Source of the DNA: Solihabitans fulvus
Lineage (GTDB): Bacteria > Actinomycetota > Actinomycetes > Mycobacteriales > Pseudonocardiaceae
Assembly: GCF_008386585.1 (NCBI RefSeq)
Contig: NZ_VUOB01000009.1
Span: 1-47,237, forward strand
DNA: 47,237 nt
Reading direction: 5' to 3'
Each line of letters opens with the position of its first letter. The first letter of the stretch is position 1. This document shows positions 1 through 7,846 of the stretch, one piece after another. A program made the translations under genes and the position numbers. The notes beneath the pieces are model-generated. The model worked only from the letters and a program-made list of their open reading frames with translations. It was not told where the DNA came from and made no database searches.

Positions 1-22
1 CGAACACTTGACAGACCCGCGC
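1..22. repeat. 22-bp inverted repeat at left edge (partner at 47216-47237)
   Basis: Bases 1-22 are the exact reverse complement of the last 22 bases of the window. Reading outward, both edges end in GGGTCTGTCAAGTGTTCG, preceded by GCGC. A short identical outward-facing sequence at both ends of an assembled fragment is what is expected when assembly breaks at two copies of a repeat with terminal inverted repeats. The sequence is compatible with an insertion-sequence end; the family is not established from this window. Confidence 0.85.
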
Positions 23-448
23 TGGTCAGCTTGTGGTGGTGGATCGTGCTGGTCGTCGGCGAATCTGTGTCAGGTGCCATGAGTCGGTACGTGGTGCTTG
101 GCGAGAAAGTCTTGTATCGCGGCAATACTGCCTTTGGTGTGGCGAGGATGAGGAGTCTGCGAACGGCATACTGACAAGACGTGCCGCAGAGCTTCGGGAT
201 AGACGGCCTTCGAAGGTGGAGTTCATGCGCGCCCGATCTCCTTGGCAATCGCGGAGCAGGCCGGCGGCGTGCTGACGGCGGGCCAGGATGGCGCCTGCGG
301 TGCGGTCGGTGGTCTCGGTGAGTGGCTAGGTCGGTGGCGCGAAAGGCAATGCTCCGGACCCGGTTGAAGTAGGTGGTGGTCGACGTGCCGACGCGGGAGT
401 TGGTGGTGTGGGCCGGGCGCGTGGTCGCCGGCGACGTCTGAGCGTGCC
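23..448. other. no convincing gene; probable decayed DNA
   Basis: Only short overlapping open frames are present on both strands (up to about 80 codons). None has a recognisable domain, ribosome binding site or clear start. The stretch lies between the repeated left edge and the terminator of the DUF2871 gene. Nothing further can be supported. Confidence 0.5.
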
Positions 449-485
449 GGTCTCCCACGCCGGCTGCCGCGGGGCGTGGGAGACC
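449..485 (-). terminator. Rho-independent-type hairpin after DUF2871 gene
   Basis: A perfect 13-bp stem (449-461 with 473-485, GGTCTCCCACGCC and its complement) encloses an 11-nt loop. It lies 8 nt beyond the stop codon of the minus-strand gene at 494-919, the expected place for its terminator. A U-tract is not obvious, as is common in actinomycetes. Confidence 0.75.
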
Positions 486-493
486 GCGTCGGA

Positions 494-919
494 TCAGGCG
501 TCCTGCTTGGCCTTGGCCTTGGCCGGGATCCGCTTGCCGAGGGTGATGAACAGCAGCACCAGCCCGACCGTCAGCAGGATGTGGCCGAGTCCGGCGATGC
601 CCGAGATGGCTGCGCCGCTGGCCTTGCCGAGCACCGTGAGCGAGCCGTGCAGGGCCATCATCCCGACGGTCACGACCATGCCGGCGTTGTAGACCCAGTA
701 GAACCAGGTGAACAGCTTCTCACCGCTGATGTCGAACACCTTGTCCAGGGCCAACACGATCAGGAAGAACAGCATCCCGAGCGCGAGCAGGTGGGTGTGC
801 ACGACGCTGAGTTGCGTGTCGCCGGTGAAGTCGTTGGCCTTGGTGAGTTCGCGGTAGAACAGGCCGCTGAGCACGCCGATGATCATGTAGACGTGCGCGG
901 TGTTGAGGATTTTCCGCAT
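494..919 (-). CDS. DUF2871 domain-containing membrane protein
   Basis: 141-aa hydrophobic protein covering the whole DUF2871 family. It opens with MRKILNTAHVYMIIGVLSG and keeps the family core FYRELTKANDFTGDTQLSVVHTH. Four membrane segments can be seen at about residues 7-24, 43-60, 70-90 and 103-126, followed by a basic Lys/Arg tail. The conserved His residues (VVHTH) inside a membrane bundle recall heme- or metal-binding membrane proteins, but the function of the family is unknown. An AAAGGT ribosome binding site precedes the ATG. It lies 43 nt downstream of the epimerase-like gene, so the two are probably co-transcribed, and a strong hairpin follows it. Confidence 0.88.
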   Translation of the reverse strand: MRKILNTAHVYMIIGVLSGLFYRELTKANDFTGDTQLSVVHTHLLALGMLFFLIVLALDKVFDISGEKLFTWFYWVYNAGMVVTVGMMALHGSLTVLGKASGAAISGIAGLGHILLTVGLVLLFITLGKRIPAKAKAKQDA

Positions 920-962
920 GGAGATGTGACCTTTGCAGAGGTGGTGATGGGGGAGCGGTCGT

Positions 963-1838
963 TCAGCGGTAAGAGCCGGCGGCCAGGTCGGCCACGGCGT
1001 CGGTGTTGCTGGGCTGCCAGCCGAGGCGGTCGCGGACGGCGTCGCCGCTGACGGACTGGTCCAGGGCGAGCGCGTCGGCGAACAGCGCGCCGAGCTCGGC
1101 CCGCGCGTCCTCCAGTGGCCACACCTGCGGCTCGCCGGAGACCCCGGCGGCCTGCCCCGCGGCGACGGAGAGGTCGCGCACCGAGACGGCGGGCTGGGTC
1201 ACGCCGTGCCACAGGGTGCCGGCGGGCGCGTTCTCGACGACCATGGCGAACAGGGTGGCCAGGTCGTCGACGTGGATCATCGGCCAACGCACCGACAGGT
1301 CGGCGACGGCCACCGGAGCGCCCTGCCTGCGGGCCAGGTCGACCAGCATCGCGGGGATGCCGCCGCCCCGACCGTGCACGACGCCGGGACGCACCACGGT
1401 GGCGCGGACGCCGTCCTGCGCGGTGGCCAGCACGTGGCTCTCGATGGCCGGCCGGTAGCCGACGATCGGGATGGGGTTGGTCGGGGTGGCCTCGTCGGCG
1501 GTGGTGTCCCCGGTCGCGCCGAGGACCCAGACGCCGCTGGTGTAGAGGAAGGCGCGGTCGGTGCCGCGTAACGGGGCGGTGAGCGCGTCGATGGCGGCGC
1601 GGTCGACGGCCTCGTCGCCGCTGGGCTGGCCGAGGTTGATCACGGCGTCGATGTCGGGCGTGACGGCCGCGGTGAGCGAGGCGGGGTCGGTTAGGTCGCC
1701 GACGCGGCGCTCGTAGGGGGTCTCGGTGTTCGCCTTGGCCGGGCGGGTGAGCACCACGACCTCGTGGCCGAGCGTCGACAGGTGCTCGGCGAGGACGGTC
1801 CCGAGGTAACCGCTGCCGCCGATGAGCAGAACGCGCAT
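963..1838 (-). CDS. NAD(P)-dependent epimerase/dehydratase-like protein (extended SDR)
   Basis: 291-aa Rossmann-fold protein. The N-terminus MRVLLIGGSGYLGTVLAEHL carries the GxxGxxG dinucleotide motif at residues 7-13. DLTD follows at about 49-52 (adenine site) and YTSGVWVLG at about 99-107 corresponds to the catalytic Ser/Thr strand. In the usual YxxxK position the protein reads GYRPAIESH, so the catalytic Lys is not where expected. It may be a non-catalytic or atypical member (NmrA-like sensor or oxidoreductase). A ribosome binding site (AAAGGA) precedes the ATG. It is the promoter-proximal gene of a two-gene unit with the DUF2871 protein. The substrate cannot be inferred. Confidence 0.85.
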   Translation of the reverse strand: MRVLLIGGSGYLGTVLAEHLSTLGHEVVVLTRPAKANTETPYERRVGDLTDPASLTAAVTPDIDAVINLGQPSGDEAVDRAAIDALTAPLRGTDRAFLYTSGVWVLGATGDTTADEATPTNPIPIVGYRPAIESHVLATAQDGVRATVVRPGVVHGRGGGIPAMLVDLARRQGAPVAVADLSVRWPMIHVDDLATLFAMVVENAPAGTLWHGVTQPAVSVRDLSVAAGQAAGVSGEPQVWPLEDARAELGALFADALALDQSVSGDAVRDRLGWQPSNTDAVADLAAGSYR

Positions 1839-1969
1839 GTCATTCCTTTCTGAACTCCTTCGCGATCATGAGTCTAAGCAGCGTCTGCCAGCGCGCTGTG
1901 CGCGCGCTACCAGTGGTCGGCCGGAGTCTGGCGTCGTCCACGAAGTCCGACATGGAGGAGACCGACTCC

Positions 1970-2428
1970 ATGTCACACAACGCTTTTCCGGCGCACAGCG
2001 CCTCCCGTCGCAGCCCTCGAACAGTGCCGGCCGTGATCGCGGCCTCGGTCCTGACGCTCGGGCTGACAGCGACCGCGACCGCCTCGCCGGCGCGGCAGCC
2101 ACCGCCGGCACCCAGGCGCAGCTGAGGGCGCTGGCGCGCAAGCTGGTCGACGCCGGCGCGCCGGGCGTGGTCGTGCGGGTGGACGACGGCAGGGGCCGGC
2201 CCGTCGAGATCGCCGAGCAGGCGTCCGGGACCAGGCGGGACGCGAGGCTCGCGGCGGGGGACGAGTTCCGGATGGGCTCCAACACCAAGACCGTCATGGC
2301 CACCCTGGTCCTGCGGCTGGTCGCGGACGGCCGGCTCGCCCTGAACGACCCGGTCGGCAAGTGGCTGCCCGGCCAGGTGCCGCAGGGCGACGCGATCACG
2401 CTGCTCAACCACACCAACGGCCTGAAAC
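1970..2428 (+). pseudogene. serine hydrolase (beta-lactamase / D-Ala-D-Ala carboxypeptidase class C-like), frameshifted and truncated
   Basis: From ATG 1970 the first frame encodes an export signal (MSHNAFPAHSASRRS, then a hydrophobic VIAASVLTLGLTATATASPA). The continuation, QLRALARKLVDAGAPGVVVR and the nucleophile motif SNTK (SxxK, about 2280-2291) in FRMGSNTKTVMATLVLRLV, is in another frame, with the switch near 2088-2096. Similarity stops at LLNHTNGL (about 2424), just before where the family YxN motif would follow, and the reading then runs into unrelated DNA. Two-thirds of a normal serine hydrolase is missing. In the family these are periplasmic or secreted peptidases or esterases; this copy cannot be functional. 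Confidence 0.8.
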
Positions 2429-2454
2429 GGACGATTCAGATCAAGGATCGCGCG

Positions 2455-2705
2455 ACTGGCCATGGCCGGTCGCTGGACGCCAGGCCGTGGACGTGAGCTT
2501 CTGCCACCGCCCGGATCCGGTCGCGCCGGCGGAGTCTGGCCAGCACTCACGACACGTGCGTCGTCACGGTCTCCTCGCCGACCCGCATCGCGGCGGCGAT
2601 CTCGATGTTGCCGCAGGCCTTCGCCAGCAGCCGCAACACCTCTGTGGACACGACCTCGGTCCTGGGGTCGGTCCTCGGCCTGCTGGCGCACGAGATCACC
2701 GCCAT
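2455..2705 (-). pseudogene. LuxR-type response regulator C-terminus with in-frame stop
   Basis: The minus strand reads STEVLRLLAKACGNIEIA, then AAMRVGEETVTTHVS, the four-helix LuxR/NarL DNA-binding domain. A TGA at 2547-2549 then interrupts it, and reading through gives VLARLRRRDRIRAVAEAHV, the normal end of the domain. The stop replaces the Arg that usually follows HVS, so a single CGA-to-TGA change explains it. The receiver domain is absent upstream. This is a remnant squeezed between the serine hydrolase fragment and the transposase fragment. Confidence 0.75.
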
Positions 2706-2855
2706 GCCGCACTGGGGCACTGGTCGAAGGCGAGTCACCGGTCCCACTCGTTGGAGTGAACTGCTGGCACATCACCGGCACTCGGGCGTGGTGACGGGTG
2801 GGTCCCCCGAACCTCCCACCCGGCATCCTCATGAACCCCGAGAAGAGGACATCAC

Positions 2856-3098
2856 GTGGTCGAACTGATGACCGCGCTCGCAGCTGTGCTCGCCTGCTCC
2901 CGCACCATCAGGCTGCAGGCCGACCGCGCCGGTTCCCGCGCTGGAGAGCTGTTGACCCACTGGTTTAGCCACCGATCAGTGTTAGGAGTCGCCCGCCGTC
3001 TCGCCGCACAAGAAGGCTGCGTGCTGGTCGAGATCAGCGACGATGGACGGTGCTGGACCGCGCGAACACTCACGATGACCGACCTGAGAGCAGACACC
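2856..3098 (+). pseudogene. unknown gene start, cut by transposase fragment
   Basis: A GTG preceded by GAAGAGGAC opens a frame encoding an N-terminus of about 80 residues: a hydrophobic VELMTALAAVLACSRTI helix, then a mixed helical part ending VLVEISDDGRCWTARTL. No family is recognised. Around 3098 the reading meets the in-frame start of IS1634-type similarity in another frame, so the gene appears to have lost its 3' end to a transposon fragment. Confidence 0.35.
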
Positions 3099-3610
3099 AG
3101 GTCGCGAAAGCCGAGAAGGCCGTCGCCGGCAAGGCCCCGGTCAAGCGCAACCGGTTCATCCACCTCTCCGGCGCTACCAAGACCGTCAACCGGGACCTGG
3201 AGGCTAAAGCCAGGACTCTGGCCGGGCTCAAGGGCTACGTCACGAACCTCACCGCCTGCCCTGACGGCACCCCAGTGACAGCACGGTTCGTGATCGACGC
3301 CCACCACCAGCTGTTCCAGATCGAGAAGTCCTTTCGCATGTCCAAGCACGATCTACAGGCCCGGCCGATCTACCATCGCAAACGCGACTCGATCGAGGCT
3401 CACCTGACCATCGTGTTCGCCGCCCTCGCGATCAGCCACTGGATCGAGGACCGCACCGGCTGGTCGATCAAGAAGTTCGTCCGCACCGCCCGCCGCTACC
3501 GCACCATCCAGATCCAGGCCGGACAGCCGACCATCACGGCTGCCGACCCGACCCCAGACGACCTCCGCGCCGCTCTCGATGAGATCCATCGCCGATCAGA
3601 TGCGCACTAA
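3098..3610 (+). pseudogene. IS1634/IS4-type transposase, C-terminal fragment
   Basis: The frame encodes about 170 residues typical of the end of IS1634-family transposases. KAEKAVAGKAPVKRNRFI leads to the block FQIEKSFRMSKHDLQARPIY, which carries the catalytic Glu of the DDE triad, followed by HRKRDSIEAHLTIVFAALAI. The two upstream catalytic Asp residues and the N-terminal half are missing, and no terminal inverted repeats are seen. The fragment is inactive and marks old insertion and deletion activity between 1.9 and 3.6 kb. Confidence 0.85.
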
Positions 3611-3772
3611 CTTGAGCCAACTCGGGTTCCCCGATCCCGGCGATGCGTGACCGAGCCGCTCGGGCCGCACCACCCACCAGCCGACCCCAGGCACGGCCGC
3701 GGGAATCAGGGATGGAGGCAACTACGCTGCTGCTCCCAGAGAGCTGACACGGACCTGGTAGACGACACCCGA

Positions 3773-6067
3773 CTAATCAGGGAGCAGCTCGCCGAGACTG
3801 TGACGCAGCGCGGACACGAAGGGGTGCTGTGTCCCCAGAACGCTGGCGCATGCCCGCAAGAAGTCGGAGAGGCGTTGCCGCATTCCGGTGCCGCTGGGGC
3901 GGCCGCCAGACGCGATGAGGGTTATTAGATCGGCAGCAAGAACAGCGTATGACGAACTCTCGCCCAACGAACTCCTCCGATCTGCGATCAGCTTGGCGAG
4001 GAGGTCCGTGGCCTGGTCTTTGTTGCCGGCCATTGATTCGAATACTACGAGCCAGCATTTGTCCAGAAGGACATGTGAATGTTCAGTGCCGAGGACACGC
4101 TCACGATCCCGAGCCAGTTCGTGGAGTAACTCCGCCGCCCGCGCTGGATTACCTGCCCGAAACGTAGCGAGGGCCAGGCCGCCACGGCCTCGGAGGGTCC
4201 ATGGGCTATCGGGCCCGGATACGCGCTCCCAAGCAGCGCACAGCTCTGTAGAAATTTTCAATGCGCGCTCAAAGTCTCCGCACTCAGAGAGAAGCTGAGT
4301 CAGATACCCCTGGGAGATCAGTGTGCTGGGATGACTCGGGCCCAATACAGTCTGTTGGCGCTCAATGATTTCTTCCAGGATCTGGGTTGCTTGCGGGAAA
4401 TCACCCATGTTTGCCAGGGCAACCGCGTGCTCACGTCGGGTCTCCAGGGCTTCGGGATCGTCGCGTCCAAGCAAGCGAGATTGGTCGTCAGCAAGTTGTG
4501 CGAACGCCGCCGTCGCGAGGGTGAAATATCCCGCGAGCATCTGACAGTATGCCTGCGCCCATCTGATACGAAGGATCCTGCGGTCGCTGGGATCGTAGGT
4601 GGCTCGCCTCAGGGCGAGCAGTTCGTCGACCTCTCGCAGAGCAGACAGTGGCTCCCCTGAATTACTGATTGCCCATGCCAATGCTACTTCGGCATCGGCA
4701 ATGCCAGCCGCATTCCGATATGCGGACGCCGCAGTCGGGTACAGCATGCGTTGTTCAGCTGCCTGCCCGAGGTCGAAGGCTTGGGCAGGTGTTGCGCGCG
4801 CGACGAGGGCGTCCCAAGTGGCCTGGGGAATACGGTCCAGGCCCGCGACATCGATGAGGTAGTCGAACGCGAGGAAGCGGCCGTCGTCGTTCGGGAGAAG
4901 TAGGCTGCTCGCCCCCTGGCTGGGCGCAGTAGCCCAGGTGAGGGCGTCATCGAGGGGCTCGGGGCGCAGGAGCGCGCCGCCTGCTGCGGCGAGGTAGTGC
5001 TCGGAGAGTTCGGCCAGCGTTTCGAGGGCTTGGGGCTCATGGAGGCCGGCGCGACGGCAGTCCACAGCGGCAGCTACCAAGGCGGCCCCGCGTGGATGCG
5101 CCCCGGGTCGCCAGGCGTTGCGCCAATCGCGGGTCAATTGTGGTCCTGTGGCGAGCAACTCGGCGAGCCCTAGCGGGCCCGCCTTGGGCAAGGCCGACCG
5201 GATACGAGGGTCGTCGGCGTAGGCACGAGCGCGTCGCAACTCTTCGTCACTCCATCCGCGACGCAGTTCTACTACTGTGGCCAGCTCAAGCACGCTGCGG
5301 GCGTCTCGCCAAGAGTCCCGCTCCGGGCCGTGGAATTCGGGCTCCTCTCGGGCGCTGTACCGGTCGTGTTCGCGGCTGCGCATTGTGGCCAGCACCAGAG
5401 TGTCCCGCCCGCCCTCGGAGTCGAGCAGCCGGTTGATGGTGTTGGAAGTCAGCCCTCCTGCGCCGAGGAAGCGCTCCAGGTCGTCCAGCCAGACCACGCA
5501 TCGCCGCTCCGCCTGGACTGCGGGCACAATCGCGGTGAAGGAGGTCCGCCCGGCCGGGACGATCAGCGCGTGGTCAGGTAGCAGGGCGCGCATGGCCTCG
5601 TAGGCGGCGCGGGTCTTGCCGGCGGTCGAATCGCCGACCAGCAACACGAACCCGCCGGCGTCTGCTAGCTCCCGCAGCCGATGCTGGTCGTCGCGGGGTA
5701 CATAGGGGGGCACCCGGTCCACCACGGTGCGACCGTCCACCGCCCTGGTGATCGCCTCGGCGGGGTGCACACCCAGCGCGATCGGGTCGTCCAGCTCGCG
5801 TACCCGACGCGGCCGGCCGGACGCGCCTGCGGCCAGGACGTGCCGGGGCAGCGTCTCTCGCTGCTCGGCTCGCTTGTTCAGCAGCGCCTTGGCCCGCTCG
5901 CTGGTCACCCCGAACACCGCGACCGCCAAACCAGCGCCCACCGCGGACGCGGCTGGCCCGGACACCCACACCGTGGCCAGAGCGCCGGCTGCCACGCCCA
6001 ACGTCCCCGCCGCTACCAAGAGCCCCCACGCCGGCCATGCCTGCCAATGCCACCGCGTCCGTCGCAT
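3773..6067 (-). CDS. membrane-anchored STAND-type ATPase with tetratricopeptide repeats
   Basis: 764 aa from ATG 6067 (MRRTRWHWQAW); an in-frame start farther upstream lacks similarity. Two hydrophobic segments lie at about residues 10-55, followed by a basic linker. The P-loop GDSTAGKT is at about 144-151 and Walker B VVWLDDLERF at about 190. A winged-helix-like middle part precedes a C-terminal TPR array from about residue 460 to 750, with units such as GDFPQATQILEEIIERQQ and repeated VLG..HP elements. STAND proteins sense a signal through the repeats and switch by nucleotide-driven oligomerisation. No effector domain is visible at the N-terminus beyond the membrane segments, so the membrane part may be the effector. 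The 3' part is visibly less GC-rich than the ATPase part. Confidence 0.8.
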   Translation of the reverse strand: MRRTRWHWQAWPAWGLLVAAGTLGVAAGALATVWVSGPAASAVGAGLAVAVFGVTSERAKALLNKRAEQRETLPRHVLAAGASGRPRRVRELDDPIALGVHPAEAITRAVDGRTVVDRVPPYVPRDDQHRLRELADAGGFVLLVGDSTAGKTRAAYEAMRALLPDHALIVPAGRTSFTAIVPAVQAERRCVVWLDDLERFLGAGGLTSNTINRLLDSEGGRDTLVLATMRSREHDRYSAREEPEFHGPERDSWRDARSVLELATVVELRRGWSDEELRRARAYADDPRIRSALPKAGPLGLAELLATGPQLTRDWRNAWRPGAHPRGAALVAAAVDCRRAGLHEPQALETLAELSEHYLAAAGGALLRPEPLDDALTWATAPSQGASSLLLPNDDGRFLAFDYLIDVAGLDRIPQATWDALVARATPAQAFDLGQAAEQRMLYPTAASAYRNAAGIADAEVALAWAISNSGEPLSALREVDELLALRRATYDPSDRRILRIRWAQAYCQMLAGYFTLATAAFAQLADDQSRLLGRDDPEALETRREHAVALANMGDFPQATQILEEIIERQQTVLGPSHPSTLISQGYLTQLLSECGDFERALKISTELCAAWERVSGPDSPWTLRGRGGLALATFRAGNPARAAELLHELARDRERVLGTEHSHVLLDKCWLVVFESMAGNKDQATDLLAKLIADRRSSLGESSSYAVLAADLITLIASGGRPSGTGMRQRLSDFLRACASVLGTQHPFVSALRHSLGELLPD

Positions 6068-6427
6068 GACCGCCCCCGGCTGTGCTCGGCTGGTGTGGCC
6101 ACCGTGGCACCCCATCGCTGCGGTGGCCAGCCGCCGATCCGGCCACGTCAGGCTCGAGCAGTTGGGCACCACCGAGCGTCGGGTGCGCTACCGCATCGAC
6201 CGGGCGCGTGCCCTGATCAGGTACGGCCGCCCGGACCGCGGTCTGGAGGAGCTGGTCATCGCCGAGATCCTCGCGCCGCAGGACGTCGGCGTCCCTCGGT
6301 TCAGGCACTGCTGCCGGCACGTCCACGCAGCCCCGCGCTCCCCACGGACTGGGCGAGTTCGCGGACCGCATCGGAGCGACACGCCCGATGGCGACTACGA
6401 CCGAGCGAGCCTAGCCACCACGAGGAA

Positions 6428-6808
6428 ATGGCGGTGGGGATGGAGAACCGGCCGGTCGTGGTGTCGGGCCGCCCGCCGACCGGCGCGCGGGCACGGGTGA
6501 TCGTCGACGAGTTGGTCGCCGTCTTCGCCGAGGCGCACCGTCGCGCCGATGACCCGGAGTCCCGCGCCTGGCTGGCCGAACGAGTCCGCATCGGTGCCGA
6601 CACGAGGGTTTCCCGGTACTGGCGGCTGCTGGCCGTGATCAACGACCAGCCCGCCAAGGCCGATCCGGTGCCCGCGGCGCTGTGGTTTCTCGGCGCGCTC
6701 GACGCGGCCAGCCCGACCCTGCCCGACCCCGCCCGACCGCGAATTCGGCTGACGCCGTCGTGCCGGCCGGTCCTGGTGTGTCATCAGGATTTCATCGGCC
6801 GCGGTTAG
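6428..6808 (+). CDS. small helical hypothetical protein upstream of YbaB–RHS locus
   Basis: About 126 aa from ATG 6428 (MAVGMENRPVVVSG); ATG 6440 is an alternative start. The core RVIVDELVAVFAEAHRRADD and SRYWRLLAVINDQ is predicted mainly helical, without a signal peptide or membrane segment. I do not recognise the family. It sits 90 nt upstream of the YbaB-like gene on the same strand, so it may belong to the toxin locus. Its 5' end runs opposite the STAND gene's upstream region, so they are divergent and share about 360 nt. Confidence 0.5.
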   Translation: MAVGMENRPVVVSGRPPTGARARVIVDELVAVFAEAHRRADDPESRAWLAERVRIGADTRVSRYWRLLAVINDQPAKADPVPAALWFLGALDAASPTLPDPARPRIRLTPSCRPVLVCHQDFIGRG

Positions 6809-6906
6809 CGTCATCGCTGCGGACGACCAGGCCGCAGGTGCGGGCAGGGGGCCTGCGGCGGCGTGCCGTCACGGCCTGCGCGCGGTGACGACAGGGGACG
6901 GTGACG

Positions 6907-7512
6907 GTGGTTGATCCAGCGCCCAACATCGGTGGCGGCGATGGCGATGCCGCCGCCGGGGTGGACCAGTGGGTGGCCAGCGCGAAGGCGAAGGCCGAGC
7001 GCTACCAGGCGATGCGGGTGCAGGCGGAGCAGGTGTCGGTGACGGAGTCGTCGAAGGACGGCATAGTCACGGTCACCGTCGACTCCGGCGGCAACGTCAC
7101 CGACCTGCGGATCACCGATCGGTCGCGGGAGCTGCCGGGCGCCCAGGTGGCGACGGCGGTGCTGGCCACCATGAAGCGGGCGCAGGCGAAGCTGCCGGAG
7201 CGGCTTGGCGAGGTCATGGCGGCCACGATCGGCGACGACCAGCGGACCAGAGACACGATCGTCGGCGCCTACCAGGCGAAGTTCCCCGAACCGCCGCCCG
7301 AGCAGGCCTCAGCCGAGAGCGAGGCGGTGACCAGTTTGTCGGTGGGCCGCCTGGAAGACGACCCGACACCGCCGCCGGCTCCGGCAACTCCAACTCCACC
7401 TCCACCTCCACCGCCACCCGCGGTGCCGCCGCCGGCCCCACGCCGCCGGCCGGCCATCCCGAGTGACGAGGACGACGGCTGGGCAGACCAGTCGTTCACG
7501 CAGAAGCTGTGA
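6907..7512 (+). CDS. YbaB/EbfC family DNA-binding-like protein
   Basis: About 201 aa. GTG 6907 is preferred over GTG 6901 because AGGGGA (6893-6898) then has an 8-nt spacing. Residues about 20-110 match the YbaB fold: a long N-terminal helix (VDQWVASAKAKAERYQAMRV), the strands VTVTVDSGGNVTDLRI, then a helix with RAQAKLPERLGEVM. The last 80 residues are a Pro-rich tail with a run of Pro and an acidic end (DEDDGWADQSF). In actinomycetes such proteins are routinely encoded just before type VII-like substrates and RHS/polymorphic toxins. Their role there is unknown. Confidence 0.8.
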   Translation: MVDPAPNIGGGDGDAAAGVDQWVASAKAKAERYQAMRVQAEQVSVTESSKDGIVTVTVDSGGNVTDLRITDRSRELPGAQVATAVLATMKRAQAKLPERLGEVMAATIGDDQRTRDTIVGAYQAKFPEPPPEQASAESEAVTSLSVGRLEDDPTPPPAPATPTPPPPPPPPAVPPPAPRRRPAIPSDEDDGWADQSFTQKL

Positions 7513-7522
7513 CGGGGGAACC

Positions 7523-7846
7523 ATGACCGACGGCGGTTACCAGGTGTCGACCGGGCAGTTGCAGAGTCACGCCACCTCGGTGCAACAGGTGGCGGCCACG
7601 CTGGGCCAGGCACTGTCCGCAGCCCAACAGGTCGCGCTCAGCACGCAGGCCTACGGAATGATCTGCGGCCCGTTGTTCGTGCCGATCGTGATGGCCGTGT
7701 CCGCGCCGGGCGTGGCCGCCCTCCAACTGGCTCAGCAGTCGATCAACTCGGTGGCCGACGAGGTGAAGAACACCGCGGCGCACTACGAGACGGTCGACCA
7801 GTCCAACAGCGCCAGCTTCACCACCATCCAGGGCGGTCTGTCGTGA
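7523..7846 (+). CDS. type VII secretion target-like protein (ESX-1 EspC/WXG100 superfamily-like)
   Basis: 107-aa helical hairpin protein. GGYQVSTGQLQSHATSVQQV is the typical start of the 'type VII secretion target' family, and the second helix includes INSVADEVKNTAAHYETVD. A GGGGGAACC ribosome binding site precedes ATG 7523. It overlaps the RHS gene start by 4 nt (GTGA), so the two are translationally coupled. It probably pairs with the N-terminal region of the RHS protein as the secretion-competent module. No ESX ATPase or membrane component is in the window, so export would depend on a distant locus. Confidence 0.8.
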   Translation: MTDGGYQVSTGQLQSHATSVQQVAATLGQALSAAQQVALSTQAYGMICGPLFVPIVMAVSAPGVAALQLAQQSINSVADEVKNTAAHYETVDQSNSASFTTIQGGLS

